Of a DNA stretch of 64,000 nucleotides, positions 45,558-54,536 are shown piece after piece; position 1 is the stretch's first letter; the number at the start of each line of letters is the position of its first letter. The stretch spans positions 124,001 through 188,000 of the forward strand of contig NZ_JAOVAM010000001.1 in assembly GCF_029850875.1 (NCBI RefSeq), written 5' to 3'. Below the pieces are notes generated by a model. That model searched no databases. It was not told where the DNA came from and saw only the letters and a program-made list of their open reading frames with translations. The translations under genes were made by a program, and so were the position numbers. Source of the stretch: Rothia similimucilaginosa. Its GTDB lineage: Bacteria; Actinomycetota; Actinomycetes; Actinomycetales; Micrococcaceae.

Positions 45558-48464
45558 ATGACCGTCGTGTCAAATACATCTGAAGCCCTCAAGTCCCCCT
45601 ACGCGGACACCCTCAACCGTCTACTTTCCGATGCACGCGCAGAAGCCGTCGAATCCAGCGTCTCCGAACTCGAACGCCTCGCTATTGCACACGACGCATC
45701 CCACTACCTGCTCGTGCCCGCCGGCCTGATCCGCCCCGATTCCGCCGAAGATGTCGCCAACATCTTCCGCGCAGCCGGCGACCTCGGCCTGCCCCTCACC
45801 TTCCGTTCCGGCGGTACCTCCCTCTCCGGTCAGTCCAGCGGTGACGGCCTGATGGTCGACACCCGCCGCCACTTCAAGAAGATTGAGGTCCTTGAAGACG
45901 GCAAGAAGGTGCGTGTGCAGCCCGGCGCGACCATTATGATGGTCAACAACTACCTGGCACCTTACGGCTACAAGCTCGGCCCCGACCCGGCATCCTGGTC
46001 CGCATGCACCATCGGTGGCGTGGTCGCTAACAACTCCTCCGGCATGTCTTCGGGTACCAAGTACAACACGTACAACACCCTGGACTCCATGGTGTTCGTA
46101 CTGCCCAGCGGCACCATCATTGATACCGCCGAGCCGGACGCCGACCAGAAGTTGCGCTCCCTCGAACCTGAACTTCACGAGGGTCTGCTGCGCCTGCGCA
46201 AGCGCGTGCTTGAGAACCCCGAATCCATGGCGAAGATTCGCCAGCAGTACTCCATGAAGAACACCATGGGTTACGGCCTGAACTCCCTGGTCGACTTTGA
46301 AACCCCGGTCGATATTCTGCAGCACCTGCTAATCGGTTCGGAGGGCACCCTCGGCTTCGTTGCTTCGGCAACCTACCGCACCCTGCCGATCCTGAAGAAC
46401 ACCTCGACCGGCCTGCTCGTGTTCGACAACCTGATTGATGCGGCACGCTCCGTGCCCGAACTGGTTGCTAACAAGCTCGCTACCGTCGAGCTGATGGACG
46501 CCACCAGTATTCGTGTGGCTCAGCGTACCGGTCAGGCTGCGGAGGCGCTCGCCGCCATCGACGTGAAGGACCACGCCGCCCTGCTGGTTGAGTTCCAGGG
46601 CAACTCTGAGCAGGAACTGAGCGACCTTGCCGCCGCAGCAGCACCCATGTTTAAGAGCCTGCCGGTGGCTTCGCCGGTGTCGATGACCAGCAAGCTGTCT
46701 GAGCGTAACGCCCTGTGGGCGGCACGCCGCGGCCTGTACACCACCGTTGCGGGCAACCGCCCCTCCGGCACGAACGCGCTGCTTGAAGACGTGGTCGTGC
46801 CCGTCGAGGTTCTGGGCAACACCTGTAGCGACCTGACCAAGCTGTTCGACGCCCACGGCTACCAGGACTCCGTGATCTTCGGTCACGCGAAGGACGGTAA
46901 CATCCACTTCATGCTGAACGAGCAGTTCCGCAACCCGAAGCAGCTGGACCGCTACCGCGAGTTCACTGAAGAAATGGTTCAGCTGATCCTTTCCGCTGAC
47001 GGCTCACTGAAGGCTGAGCACGGTACCGGTCGCATCATGGCTCCGTTTGTGAGCCGCCAGTTCGGTGACGAGCTCTTCGACGTGATGCGCCAGATTAAGC
47101 GCCTCATTGACCCGAAGGGCTTCATGAACCCCGGCGTGCTGATTACCGAGCCGGACACCGACTATGTAACCGACCTGAAGGTCGCCGAAACCGTCGAGGA
47201 AGAAGTCGACCGCTGCGTGGAATGCGGCTACTGCGAGCCGGTCTGCCCCTCCCGCAACCTGACTTTGACCCCGCGCCAGCGCATCGTGATGCGCCGTGAG
47301 ATTGCTGCCGCTGAGGCGAACGGCGACCACGAGCTCGCTGAGCGTCTGCGTAAGGAGTACGAGTACAACGGCATCGACACCTGCGCCGTGGACGGCATGT
47401 GCCAGACCCGCTGCCCCGTGAACATTAACACCGGTGACCTGATTCGCCGCCTGCGTTCTGAGAACCAGGACAAGCTGACTGCTACCGGCTGGAAGGTTGC
47501 CGCACAGCAGTGGGGCGTCATGGATAAGGTCGCCGGCAAGGCCCTGACCGTGGCTAAGAAGCTGCCGTTCCCCGTGGTTCACGGCACCACCAACATTGCC
47601 CGTAAGGTCATGGGTGATGACATGGTGCCTTCCTACAAGAAGGACCTGCCGGTCGGTGGCCCGGCACGTAAGCCGCACAAGGACGCAACCGCTGAGATTG
47701 TGTTCTTCCCCGCCTGCGTGAACTCCATGTTCGGCGGCGTGGACGGCGACGGCAAGCACGACCCGGTCAACGCAACTCAGGCGTTCATTCGCCTGTGTGA
47801 GCGTGCGGGCGTGAAGTACCGCGTCCCTGACAATATTGGTGAGATGTGCTGCTCCACCCCGTGGAAGTCGAAGGGCTTCACCGACGGCTACTCGATTATG
47901 AGCGACCGTGTGTTGAAGTCTCTGTGGGAGGCTACTGACGGTGGCCGCCTGCCGGTTGTGTGTGACGCTTCGTCCTGTACTGAGGGTCTTGAGGTGATGC
48001 GCCAGAAGGTGATTAAGGCGCTTGAGCACAAGATTGTGAACGGCTTGAAGCCGGGTGAGCCGGACTTCTCGCGTCTGCGCATGTACGATGCGGTTCAGTT
48101 TGCCGCCGATAACATGCTGGATAAGCTGGCCGTGTCTGCTCCCCTGCCGTCGGTTGCTCTGCACCCGACCTGTTCGATGACTCACTTGGGTACTCAGCCT
48201 GCGTTTGAGAAGATTGCGAACGCGATGAGTGACGACGTGTACGTGCCGAAGAACTGGGGTTGCTGTGGTTATGCGGGTGACCGCGGTATGTTGCACCCGG
48301 AGCTGACGGCGAGCGCTACGGAGGCGGAGGCTGCGGAGCTGAGCGGCCAGAAGCAGTTCGCCGCATACATTTCGGCGAACCGTACCTGTGAGCAGGGTAT
48401 GACGGAGGCGACCGGCCGCAGCTACCAGAACGTGCTGCAGCTGTTGGAACGCACCACCCGCTAA
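45558..48464 (+). CDS. FAD/4Fe-4S D-lactate-dehydrogenase-type oxidoreductase
   Basis: This 968-residue protein fuses a GlcD/Dld-type flavin domain to an iron-sulfur C-terminus. The FAD-binding PCMH domain (about 40-220) has TFRSGGTSLSGQSSGDGLMV. The FAD-oxidase C-terminal domain runs to about 540 (AEHGTGRIMAPFV). Two 4Fe-4S clusters follow: CVECGYCEPVCPSRN and CAVDGMCQTRCPVNIN. Two CCG-type Cys repeats are FFPACVNSMFGG...GEMCCSTPW and HPTCSMTHLG...WGCCGYAGDRG. Such proteins oxidise D-lactate or another 2-hydroxy acid and pass electrons to quinone. Substrate is inferred from family. It is a single gene with an operator-like palindrome upstream and a strong terminator. Confidence 0.93.
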   Translation: MTVVSNTSEALKSPYADTLNRLLSDARAEAVESSVSELERLAIAHDASHYLLVPAGLIRPDSAEDVANIFRAAGDLGLPLTFRSGGTSLSGQSSGDGLMVDTRRHFKKIEVLEDGKKVRVQPGATIMMVNNYLAPYGYKLGPDPASWSACTIGGVVANNSSGMSSGTKYNTYNTLDSMVFVLPSGTIIDTAEPDADQKLRSLEPELHEGLLRLRKRVLENPESMAKIRQQYSMKNTMGYGLNSLVDFETPVDILQHLLIGSEGTLGFVASATYRTLPILKNTSTGLLVFDNLIDAARSVPELVANKLATVELMDATSIRVAQRTGQAAEALAAIDVKDHAALLVEFQGNSEQELSDLAAAAAPMFKSLPVASPVSMTSKLSERNALWAARRGLYTTVAGNRPSGTNALLEDVVVPVEVLGNTCSDLTKLFDAHGYQDSVIFGHAKDGNIHFMLNEQFRNPKQLDRYREFTEEMVQLILSADGSLKAEHGTGRIMAPFVSRQFGDELFDVMRQIKRLIDPKGFMNPGVLITEPDTDYVTDLKVAETVEEEVDRCVECGYCEPVCPSRNLTLTPRQRIVMRREIAAAEANGDHELAERLRKEYEYNGIDTCAVDGMCQTRCPVNINTGDLIRRLRSENQDKLTATGWKVAAQQWGVMDKVAGKALTVAKKLPFPVVHGTTNIARKVMGDDMVPSYKKDLPVGGPARKPHKDATAEIVFFPACVNSMFGGVDGDGKHDPVNATQAFIRLCERAGVKYRVPDNIGEMCCSTPWKSKGFTDGYSIMSDRVLKSLWEATDGGRLPVVCDASSCTEGLEVMRQKVIKALEHKIVNGLKPGEPDFSRLRMYDAVQFAADNMLDKLAVSAPLPSVALHPTCSMTHLGTQPAFEKIANAMSDDVYVPKNWGCCGYAGDRGMLHPELTASATEAEAAELSGQKQFAAYISANRTCEQGMTEATGRSYQNVLQLLERTTR

Positions 48465-48490
48465 AAAGTTGAGCGCATAGCGGCATAAAG

Positions 48491-48536
48491 AAGGGACCCG
48501 GCGAGCTATCCAATCGGATGGCCTGCCGGGTCCCTT
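48491..48536 (+). terminator. strong terminator of the D-lactate dehydrogenase-type gene
   Basis: A perfect 12-bp stem (AAGGGACCCGGC at 48491-48502, GCCGGGTCCCTT at 48525-48536) lies 27 nt past the stop. AT-rich sequence follows and marks a sharp GC drop. Confidence 0.85.
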
Positions 48537-48667
48537 GAATCATATATACCCTCATTATAATTTTCATTCTTGGACACCATAAATTAATACAAAATAAATA
48601 TATTTCATGATAATATTAAAATAAAATATATCCATTATCAACAATATTTTCCTTCCAGAATGCAAAG

Positions 48668-50422
48668 ATGTCACTGATTACACTACTCAAGAAAGGATTA
48701 ACTATTTTGAATCTTGAACTTTTCAAAACCTTGACTACTCTCAGTCAAAAAAGAGTAGAAATACTTATACTAATTACAGTTTTATTCGTCATAACATCAA
48801 TAATTTACTTCGTCAATAAATCAAAAACAGACAGAAAAGATTTATCTACAATATGTGCTGCATCTATCTTTATTGAGATATCTTTTGCTCTACCAATTGC
48901 GCTAAACCTAAGCTTTCAAAAAGAGGGATCTGGGCCAGTCCTACTCCAATCACTTCTAACTATAAGTGGCGGACTAGTTGTTCTACTAGGCTATATAGAA
49001 AACCGCAGGAAGAACAACATCGATGAATCGAAAAACATCGATGAAAAAAATCAAAAAATGCACGCTTCGCGATACGAGAGAAATACAAAATCTATTGAAC
49101 TTATATTCTCCAAAAAAACACCAGCCGCAATTTCTGCGGTGCACAGCCTGTGCAAGATTACAGATGAATGGGTTGATGAATACATTAATGGCGATGAGAA
49201 AACTAATCGCAGTAGCAAACAAGAAGCTCAGTCAATAATAAATGTATTATGCGCCTACGTCAGAGAGTACGGGAAACCATCAAGTGATAAACACCATGAA
49301 ACAGTCTGTAAAATCATCATGAAAGAAATACATAATAGGCTTAATAAGTCAGACAACGGTTATTCTGATTGGAGTGACTTCACGTTCGACTTCGAAGGCG
49401 CGACTTTTACCTACCCGATTATATTTAAAAATGTTGCTGATATTAATAAAATAAATCTCGACGGTTGCACATTTGTAAATGATTTAGAAATTTACTTTTC
49501 TATAGAATATAATAATCAAGATACCTCAAGAGAAATTATTATTAATCACTGCACATTTAAAGGTTCAGTCATTTTAGCCTCCAGCAAATTCACTCAGAGT
49601 GAAATTATTCGAGCAACTGCATCTAATATTGCGCTCGAAGATTCACATTTTGCCAAGGGTTCAAAACTAGAAATAAAAAATCTTTGTCCACCAGATTATT
49701 ACTCAGAGGGGGATAACCCCAAAAGTAAGGGGGTTGAACTACCTATATATGTTTATGGAGATTTACCTGCCAATACATCATTTAAAAACACGCCGCAACC
49801 CCATATTATTATCGGCCAAAAATATGATTCTAGGGATCCCAACTATTCAGGAGCAATCCAACATACAACAATCCAAGGGAACATACTTATTGAAAAATGT
49901 GACAATGCTTCCTTTGAAATACCCGACAGGCATACATTTAATGGAGAAATCAATATATCCTGCAGTGAAGAAAATCTTAATGAAGTAAAAATTAATGACT
50001 GCATTCTAAATGAAAAGGCGACAATCAAGGCAGCAAACATTAAGGAGATGGGTTTCATCGATACAATATTTAATCGTGGTTTAGATATAGACTGTTCAGA
50101 AAAAATTGAAACCCTGACTGCATGTAATGCCACCTTCCATATAAACGGTTCCACTAATCATCAGGGAGTCGATTTTATTAACAGCAAGTCAAAGGTAACA
50201 ATCAAAGCACAATATATTACATTACTAAATCTTAATGGATCTAATTTTTATACACGCTTTATTTTGGAGGTGCCTGAAATTGAAAAAATGGAAGCCATAA
50301 GGACAAAATTCCATGTTAAACCCAATCTATCAAAAACAAAAACAATCAAAAATCATGATTTCTCGAATTGCGAATACTACGACAGTAATCAAAAGAAATA
50401 CATACCTTTGACACATCCATAA
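48668..50422 (+). CDS. AT-rich membrane-anchored pentapeptide-like protein
   Basis: This 584-residue protein has codon use and GC far below the rest of the window. Two or three N-terminal helices (VEILILITVLFVITSIIYFV; ASIFIEISFALPIALNLSF; LQSLLTISGGLVVLLGYI) precede a coiled segment. A conserved-looking segment like that before pentapeptide repeats follows (AISAVHSLCKITDEW, then QSIINVLCAYVREYG). From about residue 255 to the end it is a degenerate right-handed beta-helix with short repeats (INLDGCTFVND, INHCTFKGSVILASSKFTQS). No Shine-Dalgarno is obvious. Function is unknown; family members are mostly uncharacterised. The composition suggests acquisition from an AT-rich host. Confidence 0.75.
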   Translation: MSLITLLKKGLTILNLELFKTLTTLSQKRVEILILITVLFVITSIIYFVNKSKTDRKDLSTICAASIFIEISFALPIALNLSFQKEGSGPVLLQSLLTISGGLVVLLGYIENRRKNNIDESKNIDEKNQKMHASRYERNTKSIELIFSKKTPAAISAVHSLCKITDEWVDEYINGDEKTNRSSKQEAQSIINVLCAYVREYGKPSSDKHHETVCKIIMKEIHNRLNKSDNGYSDWSDFTFDFEGATFTYPIIFKNVADINKINLDGCTFVNDLEIYFSIEYNNQDTSREIIINHCTFKGSVILASSKFTQSEIIRATASNIALEDSHFAKGSKLEIKNLCPPDYYSEGDNPKSKGVELPIYVYGDLPANTSFKNTPQPHIIIGQKYDSRDPNYSGAIQHTTIQGNILIEKCDNASFEIPDRHTFNGEINISCSEENLNEVKINDCILNEKATIKAANIKEMGFIDTIFNRGLDIDCSEKIETLTACNATFHINGSTNHQGVDFINSKSKVTIKAQYITLLNLNGSNFYTRFILEVPEIEKMEAIRTKFHVKPNLSKTKTIKNHDFSNCEYYDSNQKKYIPLTHP

Positions 50423-50503
50423 AATTTCGATACACGAAGCTAGCCAATTAATAACCAATATAGCTTCTTATGTTCATAATTTCTAAGTAAATAACACTAA
50501 TAT

Positions 50504-50545
50504 AAGGACCTGACATGCTTCTCAAAATATGCTTGTCAGGTCCTT
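50504..50545 (+). terminator. terminator of the AT-rich gene
   Basis: A perfect 12-bp stem (AAGGACCTGACA at 50504-50515, TGTCAGGTCCTT at 50534-50545) is followed by TTAAATTTTT. The last base abuts the stop of the convergent 50546 gene. Confidence 0.8.
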
Positions 50546-50830
50546 TTAAATTTTTGCACATATTCTCAATAAAATATTGGCAAGACGAGCATGAAGCTCC
50601 CCGTCAACCTCCGTCACGATAATGACCGGCTTACCGCCCGCGACCTTGCTTGCGCGCTGGAGCACATCAGCCCCATCTTCACCGGGAGCCACAGGGATAA
50701 CGTGGCACTCCCCTCCCGCCTTCTGCGCGGCGAGCGCAACAAGTGCCTTGTGTTCCGGGTTTCGGCGAGCAGACAGGTTGAAACGACCCGCAATACGAGC
50801 CCGTTCCTTCATCACTTCGATGCTTGCCAT
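50546..50830 (-). CDS. small protein of unknown function
   Basis: This 94-residue frame has AAAGGA 7 nt before its ATG at 50830. A second ATG at 50812 (MKERARIAGRFNLSARRNPE) overlaps the stop of a 29-codon frame upstream as TGATG, suggesting coupling, and may be the true start. The N-terminal half is basic. The C-terminal half (DVLQRASKVAGGKPVIIVTE, then VDGELHARLANIL) has an alternating hydrophobic pattern that is antitoxin-like only in a loose sense. No family recognised. It is convergent with the AT-rich gene and ends at the shared terminator. Confidence 0.55.
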   Translation of the reverse strand: MASIEVMKERARIAGRFNLSARRNPEHKALVALAAQKAGGECHVIPVAPGEDGADVLQRASKVAGGKPVIIVTEVDGELHARLANILLRICAKI

Positions 50831-50901
50831 TCTTCAATCCTTTCAAATGCACCTTCTACGATAAAGGCTGTTGCTTCTTCGTAAGCGGCGTTGCTTTCCA
50901 T
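50812..50901 (-). CDS. 29-residue ORF, possibly the end of a decayed gene
   Basis: ATG at 50901 encodes MESNAAYEEATAFIVEGAFE and a short IEEWQASK tail. Its TGA overlaps the next ATG (TGATG). The same frame stays open upstream for over 40 codons with protein-like content (LRYYIVKENRPLNSI), so this could be the C-terminus of a truncated protein that lost its start. No ribosome site lies before 50901. Confidence 0.35.
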   Translation of the reverse strand: MESNAAYEEATAFIVEGAFERIEEWQASK

Positions 50902-51014
50902 AATACTATTCAGGGGTCGGTTCTCTTTGACTATGTAATAGCGAAGGCACAGGTATACCCGCGCAAGCACCGTGCTTGACCGCCGCCGTCGCGCAAAAAG
51001 ATTGGGAACAACTA

Positions 51015-51056
51015 GGTGCGAGTACAGGATTTCAAACGAACCCTAGTGCGCTACCG
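51015..51056 (-). other. tRNA-like remnant
   Basis: On the minus strand the segment contains a D-arm-like GGTAGCGCAC. Directly after it comes a T-arm-like stem GGGTT/AATCC with a 7-nt loop, and an acceptor-like end CTGTACTCGCACC. The anticodon arm is missing and the T loop is not canonical. It could be a decayed tRNA or an attachment-site remnant. Confidence 0.3.
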
Positions 51057-51087
51057 TAGACACACCATATGGCACAGACACACAAAA

Positions 51088-51117
51088 AGAGGTAGGGCTG
51101 ACAATAGCCCTACCTCT
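51088..51117 (-). terminator. terminator of small membrane protein gene
   Basis: A perfect 12-bp stem (AGAGGTAGGGCT at 51088-51099, AGCCCTACCTCT at 51106-51117) is followed on the minus strand by five U residues, 27 nt past the 51144 gene stop. Confidence 0.85.
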
Positions 51118-51143
51118 AAGATGTTTTAAGATAGCACGGTTGA

Positions 51144-51326
51144 CTAGTCATGATTCCTGAATGCAAAGAAGTACATGGTAGCCGATACCAAACCCATACC
51201 TAAGGAAATCATAAGAACGTTTGGTGAACAAAGATTTCCCATTCCCTGAATCACTGTCAAGAACAGACAGGAAAGAGAAAATACGAGGATAAAAGCACCG
51301 ATGCTCTGAAAATTAATACTTTTCAT
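51144..51326 (-). CDS. small two-helix membrane protein
   Basis: A perfect AAGGAGG lies 8 nt before the ATG at 51326, so expression is well supported. The 60-residue product begins MKSINFQSIGAFILVFSLSC and has two predicted helices (AFILVFSLSCLFLTVIQGM and VLMISLGMGLVSATMYFFAF) with a short charged end (RNHD). No family is recognised. A strong terminator follows. It shares the MKS start and two-helix layout with the 51437-51592 product upstream, suggesting a related pair of small membrane proteins. Immunity or toxin-type roles are possible but unproven. Confidence 0.75.
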   Translation of the reverse strand: MKSINFQSIGAFILVFSLSCLFLTVIQGMGNLCSPNVLMISLGMGLVSATMYFFAFRNHD

Positions 51327-51436
51327 AATATACCTCCTTGATTGCTTATAATGCACCTCGGCAGCTCCATGCAGCTACTGCCAGCTGAGCGGCCAAACCG
51401 GGAAGACCCCCAGCCCCCTTTTCTCAGTTGCAGCAC

Positions 51437-51592
51437 CTATTTTCGGCTATTAGATAGTCCAATAATCAATACTGCTATCGAGATGCCGTAGAGAATTCCA
51501 AGCACTAGGTCACTGGCATTTGACACTACATTCAAGATAGTTGCCTCAATCAAGAACATCATGCCAAAAAGAACATACTTATTCGACTTCAT
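51437..51592 (-). CDS. 51-residue two-helix membrane protein
   Basis: ATG at 51592 has GAGGGAG 9 nt upstream. The 51-residue product starts MKSNKYVLFGMMFLIEATIL and has two hydrophobic segments (YVLFGMMFLIEATILNVV and LVLGILYGISIAVLIIGL), ending SNSRK. It lies 110 nt upstream of the similarly built 60-residue protein on the same strand. The frame is short and easily missed by annotation. Coding is supported by the ribosome site, hydrophobic pattern and position. Confidence 0.65.
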   Translation of the reverse strand: MKSNKYVLFGMMFLIEATILNVVSNASDLVLGILYGISIAVLIIGLSNSRK

Positions 51593-51780
51593 ATGCCCGT
51601 GCTCCCTCAATAATCAACAGCGATACATTATTTTCAAGACCATCCAGCTACCCATTTTCTGAATGGCTATGGATGTTCGCCTTACTACCACATTAGCAAT
51701 CTGAAGCTAAAAACTAGCCCACGACACAACTTTCTGCACCCAACCGCACTCCCCCACCCGCGCCTCCTCAAAACACAAAG

Positions 51781-51823
51781 AGACCACCCCTCCGCAGCTT
51801 GTCGCCGCAAAGGGGGTGGTTTC
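51781..51823 (-). terminator. thrS terminator
   Basis: Arms AGACCACCCC (51781-51790) and GGGGGTGGTTTCT (to about 51823) form a stem with small mismatches about 30 nt past the thrS stop. The minus-strand tail TCTTTGTGTTTTG is U-rich. Confidence 0.6.
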
Positions 51824-51852
51824 TATATATGAGCTAGACCAGAAGCCTAGTA

Positions 51853-53886
51853 CTACTCAGCAGCCTCCGTGCTGGGCTTGGGGTCTTCGTTCACGCGGTT
51901 GCGGATATGCTCCACAATACGTGCCACAGCCTCATCCACGGGCACACCGTTCTCCTGCTTGTTGCCGCGGAAACGGAACGAAACAGCGCCGTGCTCCGCA
52001 TCCTCACCGCCAGCAATCAGAATGAACGGAACCTTCTCAGTAGACGCAGTACGAATCTTCTTGGTGAAGCGGTCCGAACCGTAATCCACCTCAACACGCA
52101 CACCGTGTGCACGCAGCTTATCCGCGATCTCGGTCATGTAGTCGTTGAACGCCTCAGCCACCGGCACACCAATCACCTGGACCGGCGACAGCCATGCCGG
52201 GAACGCACCCGCATAGTGCTCAGTCAGCACACCCAAGAAGCGCTCAATCGAGCCGAACTTCGCCGAGTGAATCATGACCGGCTCCTGCACGGTGCCGTCC
52301 GCAGCCTGGTACTCCAGACCGAAACGGCTCGGCTGGTTGAAGTCGTACTGAACAGTCGACATCTGCCAGGTACGGCCAATCGCGTCCTTCGCCTGAACCG
52401 AAATCTTCGGACCGTAGAACGCAGCACCACCCGGATCCGGGACGAGCTCCAGGCCGGTCTCCTTCGCAACCTGCTCCAGAACCGCGGTAGCCGCCTCCCA
52501 CTGCTCATCAGTACCGATGAACTTATCCTTCTTATCACCCTCAGTGTCGCGGGTCGACAGCTCAAGGTAGAAGTCAGTCATGCCGAAGTCCTCAAGCAGG
52601 CTCAGCATGAACTTCAGCAGGTGACGCACCTCGTCCGGTGCCTGCTCCTTGGTCACATACGAGTGGGAGTCGTCCTGGCTGATCATGCGCACGCGGGTCA
52701 GGCCCTGCAGCACGCCGGACTTCTCGTCACGGTACACGGTGCCGAACTCGAAGAAACGCAGCGGCAGCTCACGGTACGAACGGCCACGAGAACGGTAAAT
52801 CTCGTTGTGCATCGGGCAGTTCATAGCCTTCAGACGGTAGTTACCGTTATCCAGCTCCATGGAGGGGAACATGCCGTCCGCATAGTACGGAAGGTGACCG
52901 GAAGTATAGAACAGGTCTTCCTTCGAAATGTGCGGAGTGCTGACGTACTGGAAACCCTCCTGAATGTGGCGGGTACGCACGTAGTCTTCCATCTCGCGCT
53001 TAATCACGCCACCCTTAGGGTGAATCACCGGCAGGCCGGGGCCAATGTTCTTCGGGAAAGAGAACAGGTCCAGCTCACGGCCCAGGCGGCGGTGGTCACG
53101 GCGCTCCGCCTCAGCGATACGCTCCTTGTACGCCACCAGCTCGTCCTTAGTCGGCCAAGCGGTACCGTAAATACGCTGCAGCATGGGGTTCTTCTCAGAA
53201 CCGCGCCAGTACGCGCCACCGGCACGCATCAGAGCGTAACCGTTAGCGATCAGCTTGGTGTTCGGCAGGTGCGGACCGCGGCAGAGGTCCTTCCAGACGG
53301 TCTCGCCGGTCTTCGGGTGCACGTTGTCGTAGATGGTGATTTCACCCTCGCCGACCTCCACGGATGCGCCCTCGGCAGCATCCGCACCAGAACCGGGGCC
53401 CTGGGTCAGGGAGAGCAGCTCCAGCTTGTACGGCTCGTTCGCCATCTCGGCGACAGCCTCGTCGTGGGTGACCACGCGGCGGCGGAACAGCTGACCGGAC
53501 TTGATGATCTTAATCATCGACTTCTCGATCTTCTTCAGATCTTCCGGGGTGAAGGGCTCAGCCACATCAAAGTCAAAGTAGAAGCCGTCAGTAATGTACG
53601 GGCCAATGCCCAGCTTGGCGTCCTTGCGGTACTCCTGTACCGCCTGCGCCATCACGTGCGCAGCGGAGTGGCGCAGAACGTTCAGGCCGTCCGGTTCGTG
53701 AATGAAAACCGGTTCAACGGAGTCGCCAGCAGACAGCTCGTGGGAGAGATCAACGAGCACGCCGTTCACGCGTGCCACAACGATCTTCGGGTCGTCAGCG
53801 AACAGCTCAGCGGCAGTCTTCGCGGTGACCTCGCGCTCCTCACCAGAAACGTTAATAACAATTGCTGAAGATTCAGCGGCAGACAT
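51853..53886 (-). CDS. thrS: threonine--tRNA ligase
   Basis: This 677-residue class II synthetase charges tRNA-Thr. The start at 53886 ([17 protein letters not shown]) has AAGGAG 5-6 nt upstream; the longer frame is non-conserved. The N-terminal TGS domain is followed by the editing domain with [10 protein letters not shown] and a later His pair. The catalytic core has the zinc cysteine in [10 protein letters not shown], then [16 protein letters not shown] and [12 protein letters not shown]. The C-terminal anticodon domain starts near [16 protein letters not shown]. It stands alone with its own terminator, and the ArsR gene lies upstream on the same strand. Confidence 0.97.
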   Translation of the reverse strand: MSAAESSAIVINVSGEEREVTAKTAAELFADDPKIVVARVNGVLVDLSHELSAGDSVEPVFIHEPDGLNVLRHSAAHVMAQAVQEYRKDAKLGIGPYITDGFYFDFDVAEPFTPEDLKKIEKSMIKIIKSGQLFRRRVVTHDEAVAEMANEPYKLELLSLTQGPGSGADAAEGASVEVGEGEITIYDNVHPKTGETVWKDLCRGPHLPNTKLIANGYALMRAGGAYWRGSEKNPMLQRIYGTAWPTKDELVAYKERIAEAERRDHRRLGRELDLFSFPKNIGPGLPVIHPKGGVIKREMEDYVRTRHIQEGFQYVSTPHISKEDLFYTSGHLPYYADGMFPSMELDNGNYRLKAMNCPMHNEIYRSRGRSYRELPLRFFEFGTVYRDEKSGVLQGLTRVRMISQDDSHSYVTKEQAPDEVRHLLKFMLSLLEDFGMTDFYLELSTRDTEGDKKDKFIGTDEQWEAATAVLEQVAKETGLELVPDPGGAAFYGPKISVQAKDAIGRTWQMSTVQYDFNQPSRFGLEYQAADGTVQEPVMIHSAKFGSIERFLGVLTEHYAGAFPAWLSPVQVIGVPVAEAFNDYMTEIADKLRAHGVRVEVDYGSDRFTKKIRTASTEKVPFILIAGGEDAEHGAVSFRFRGNKQENGVPVDEAVARIVEHIRNRVNEDPKPSTEAAE

Positions 53887-54018
53887 AAGTCTCCTTAACT
53901 CAGGCGCAAGCGTGCCACTGTGGGCGCCGCGGGTGCGCATACTATTCCGCACTGTACAGGTGCACGGACACACACCATCTTACAACGGCTCCCAGCCAAC
54001 GCTCAGCTTGAGGGCAGA

Positions 54019-54462
54019 CTAGTCCACATGATGCTCACGCGTATGCTCATAAACATCAAGCACAATATGGCTAATGTGGTGGTCTTTCAGACGGTAAATC
54101 GTGGCACGCCCCCGCTGCTCACGGTCAATCACGTGCGCCTCACGCAGGATGCGCAGGTGGTGCGATGCGAGCGGCTGCGAAATACCCAGGCAGGTGTGCA
54201 GTTCGCTCACGCTATGCGGGCGGTGCATCAGGTGGTGTGCAATCGCCAGGCGCAGCGGGTTCGCGAGCGCAGAGAAAATCGCCACGGACGGGCCGAACTG
54301 TTCCTCCCAGTCTTTGGGGCCACTGCCTTCGAGGAGGGGAGCGTTAGCGGGCACCTCATGGGCATGCTCAGCTACATGCGCCGCCACATGTTCTGCGGGG
54401 TGGTGGGTGTTAGTTTCGGTCTGTTTTGTGTGATGGTGGTCTGTGTGATGGCTCTGAGTCAT
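54019..54462 (-). CDS. ArsR/SmtB family metal-responsive repressor with His-rich N-terminus
   Basis: This 147-residue DNA-binding repressor has a winged helix-turn-helix at about 60-125 (FSALANPLRLAIAHHLMHRP; SQPLASHHLRILREAHVID). The C-terminal helix carries D127-x-H129-x10-H140-x2-E143, the alpha-5 zinc site of SmtB/CzrA-type sensors; zinc or cobalt binding would release it from DNA. The first 35 residues hold eleven His (MTQSHHTDHHHTKQ onward), probably a metal-collecting tail. Regulators of this type usually control zinc or cobalt efflux or uptake. No transporter is adjacent, so its target is unseen. Confidence 0.88.
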   Translation of the reverse strand: MTQSHHTDHHHTKQTETNTHHPAEHVAAHVAEHAHEVPANAPLLEGSGPKDWEEQFGPSVAIFSALANPLRLAIAHHLMHRPHSVSELHTCLGISQPLASHHLRILREAHVIDREQRGRATIYRLKDHHISHIVLDVYEHTREHHVD

Positions 54463-54536
54463 AGTATTTTCACCTTAAGTACAGGAAAGGGGGCACGTCA
54501 AGAAAGTGCCACTTGCAGAGCTACCCAGCTGCAGAG

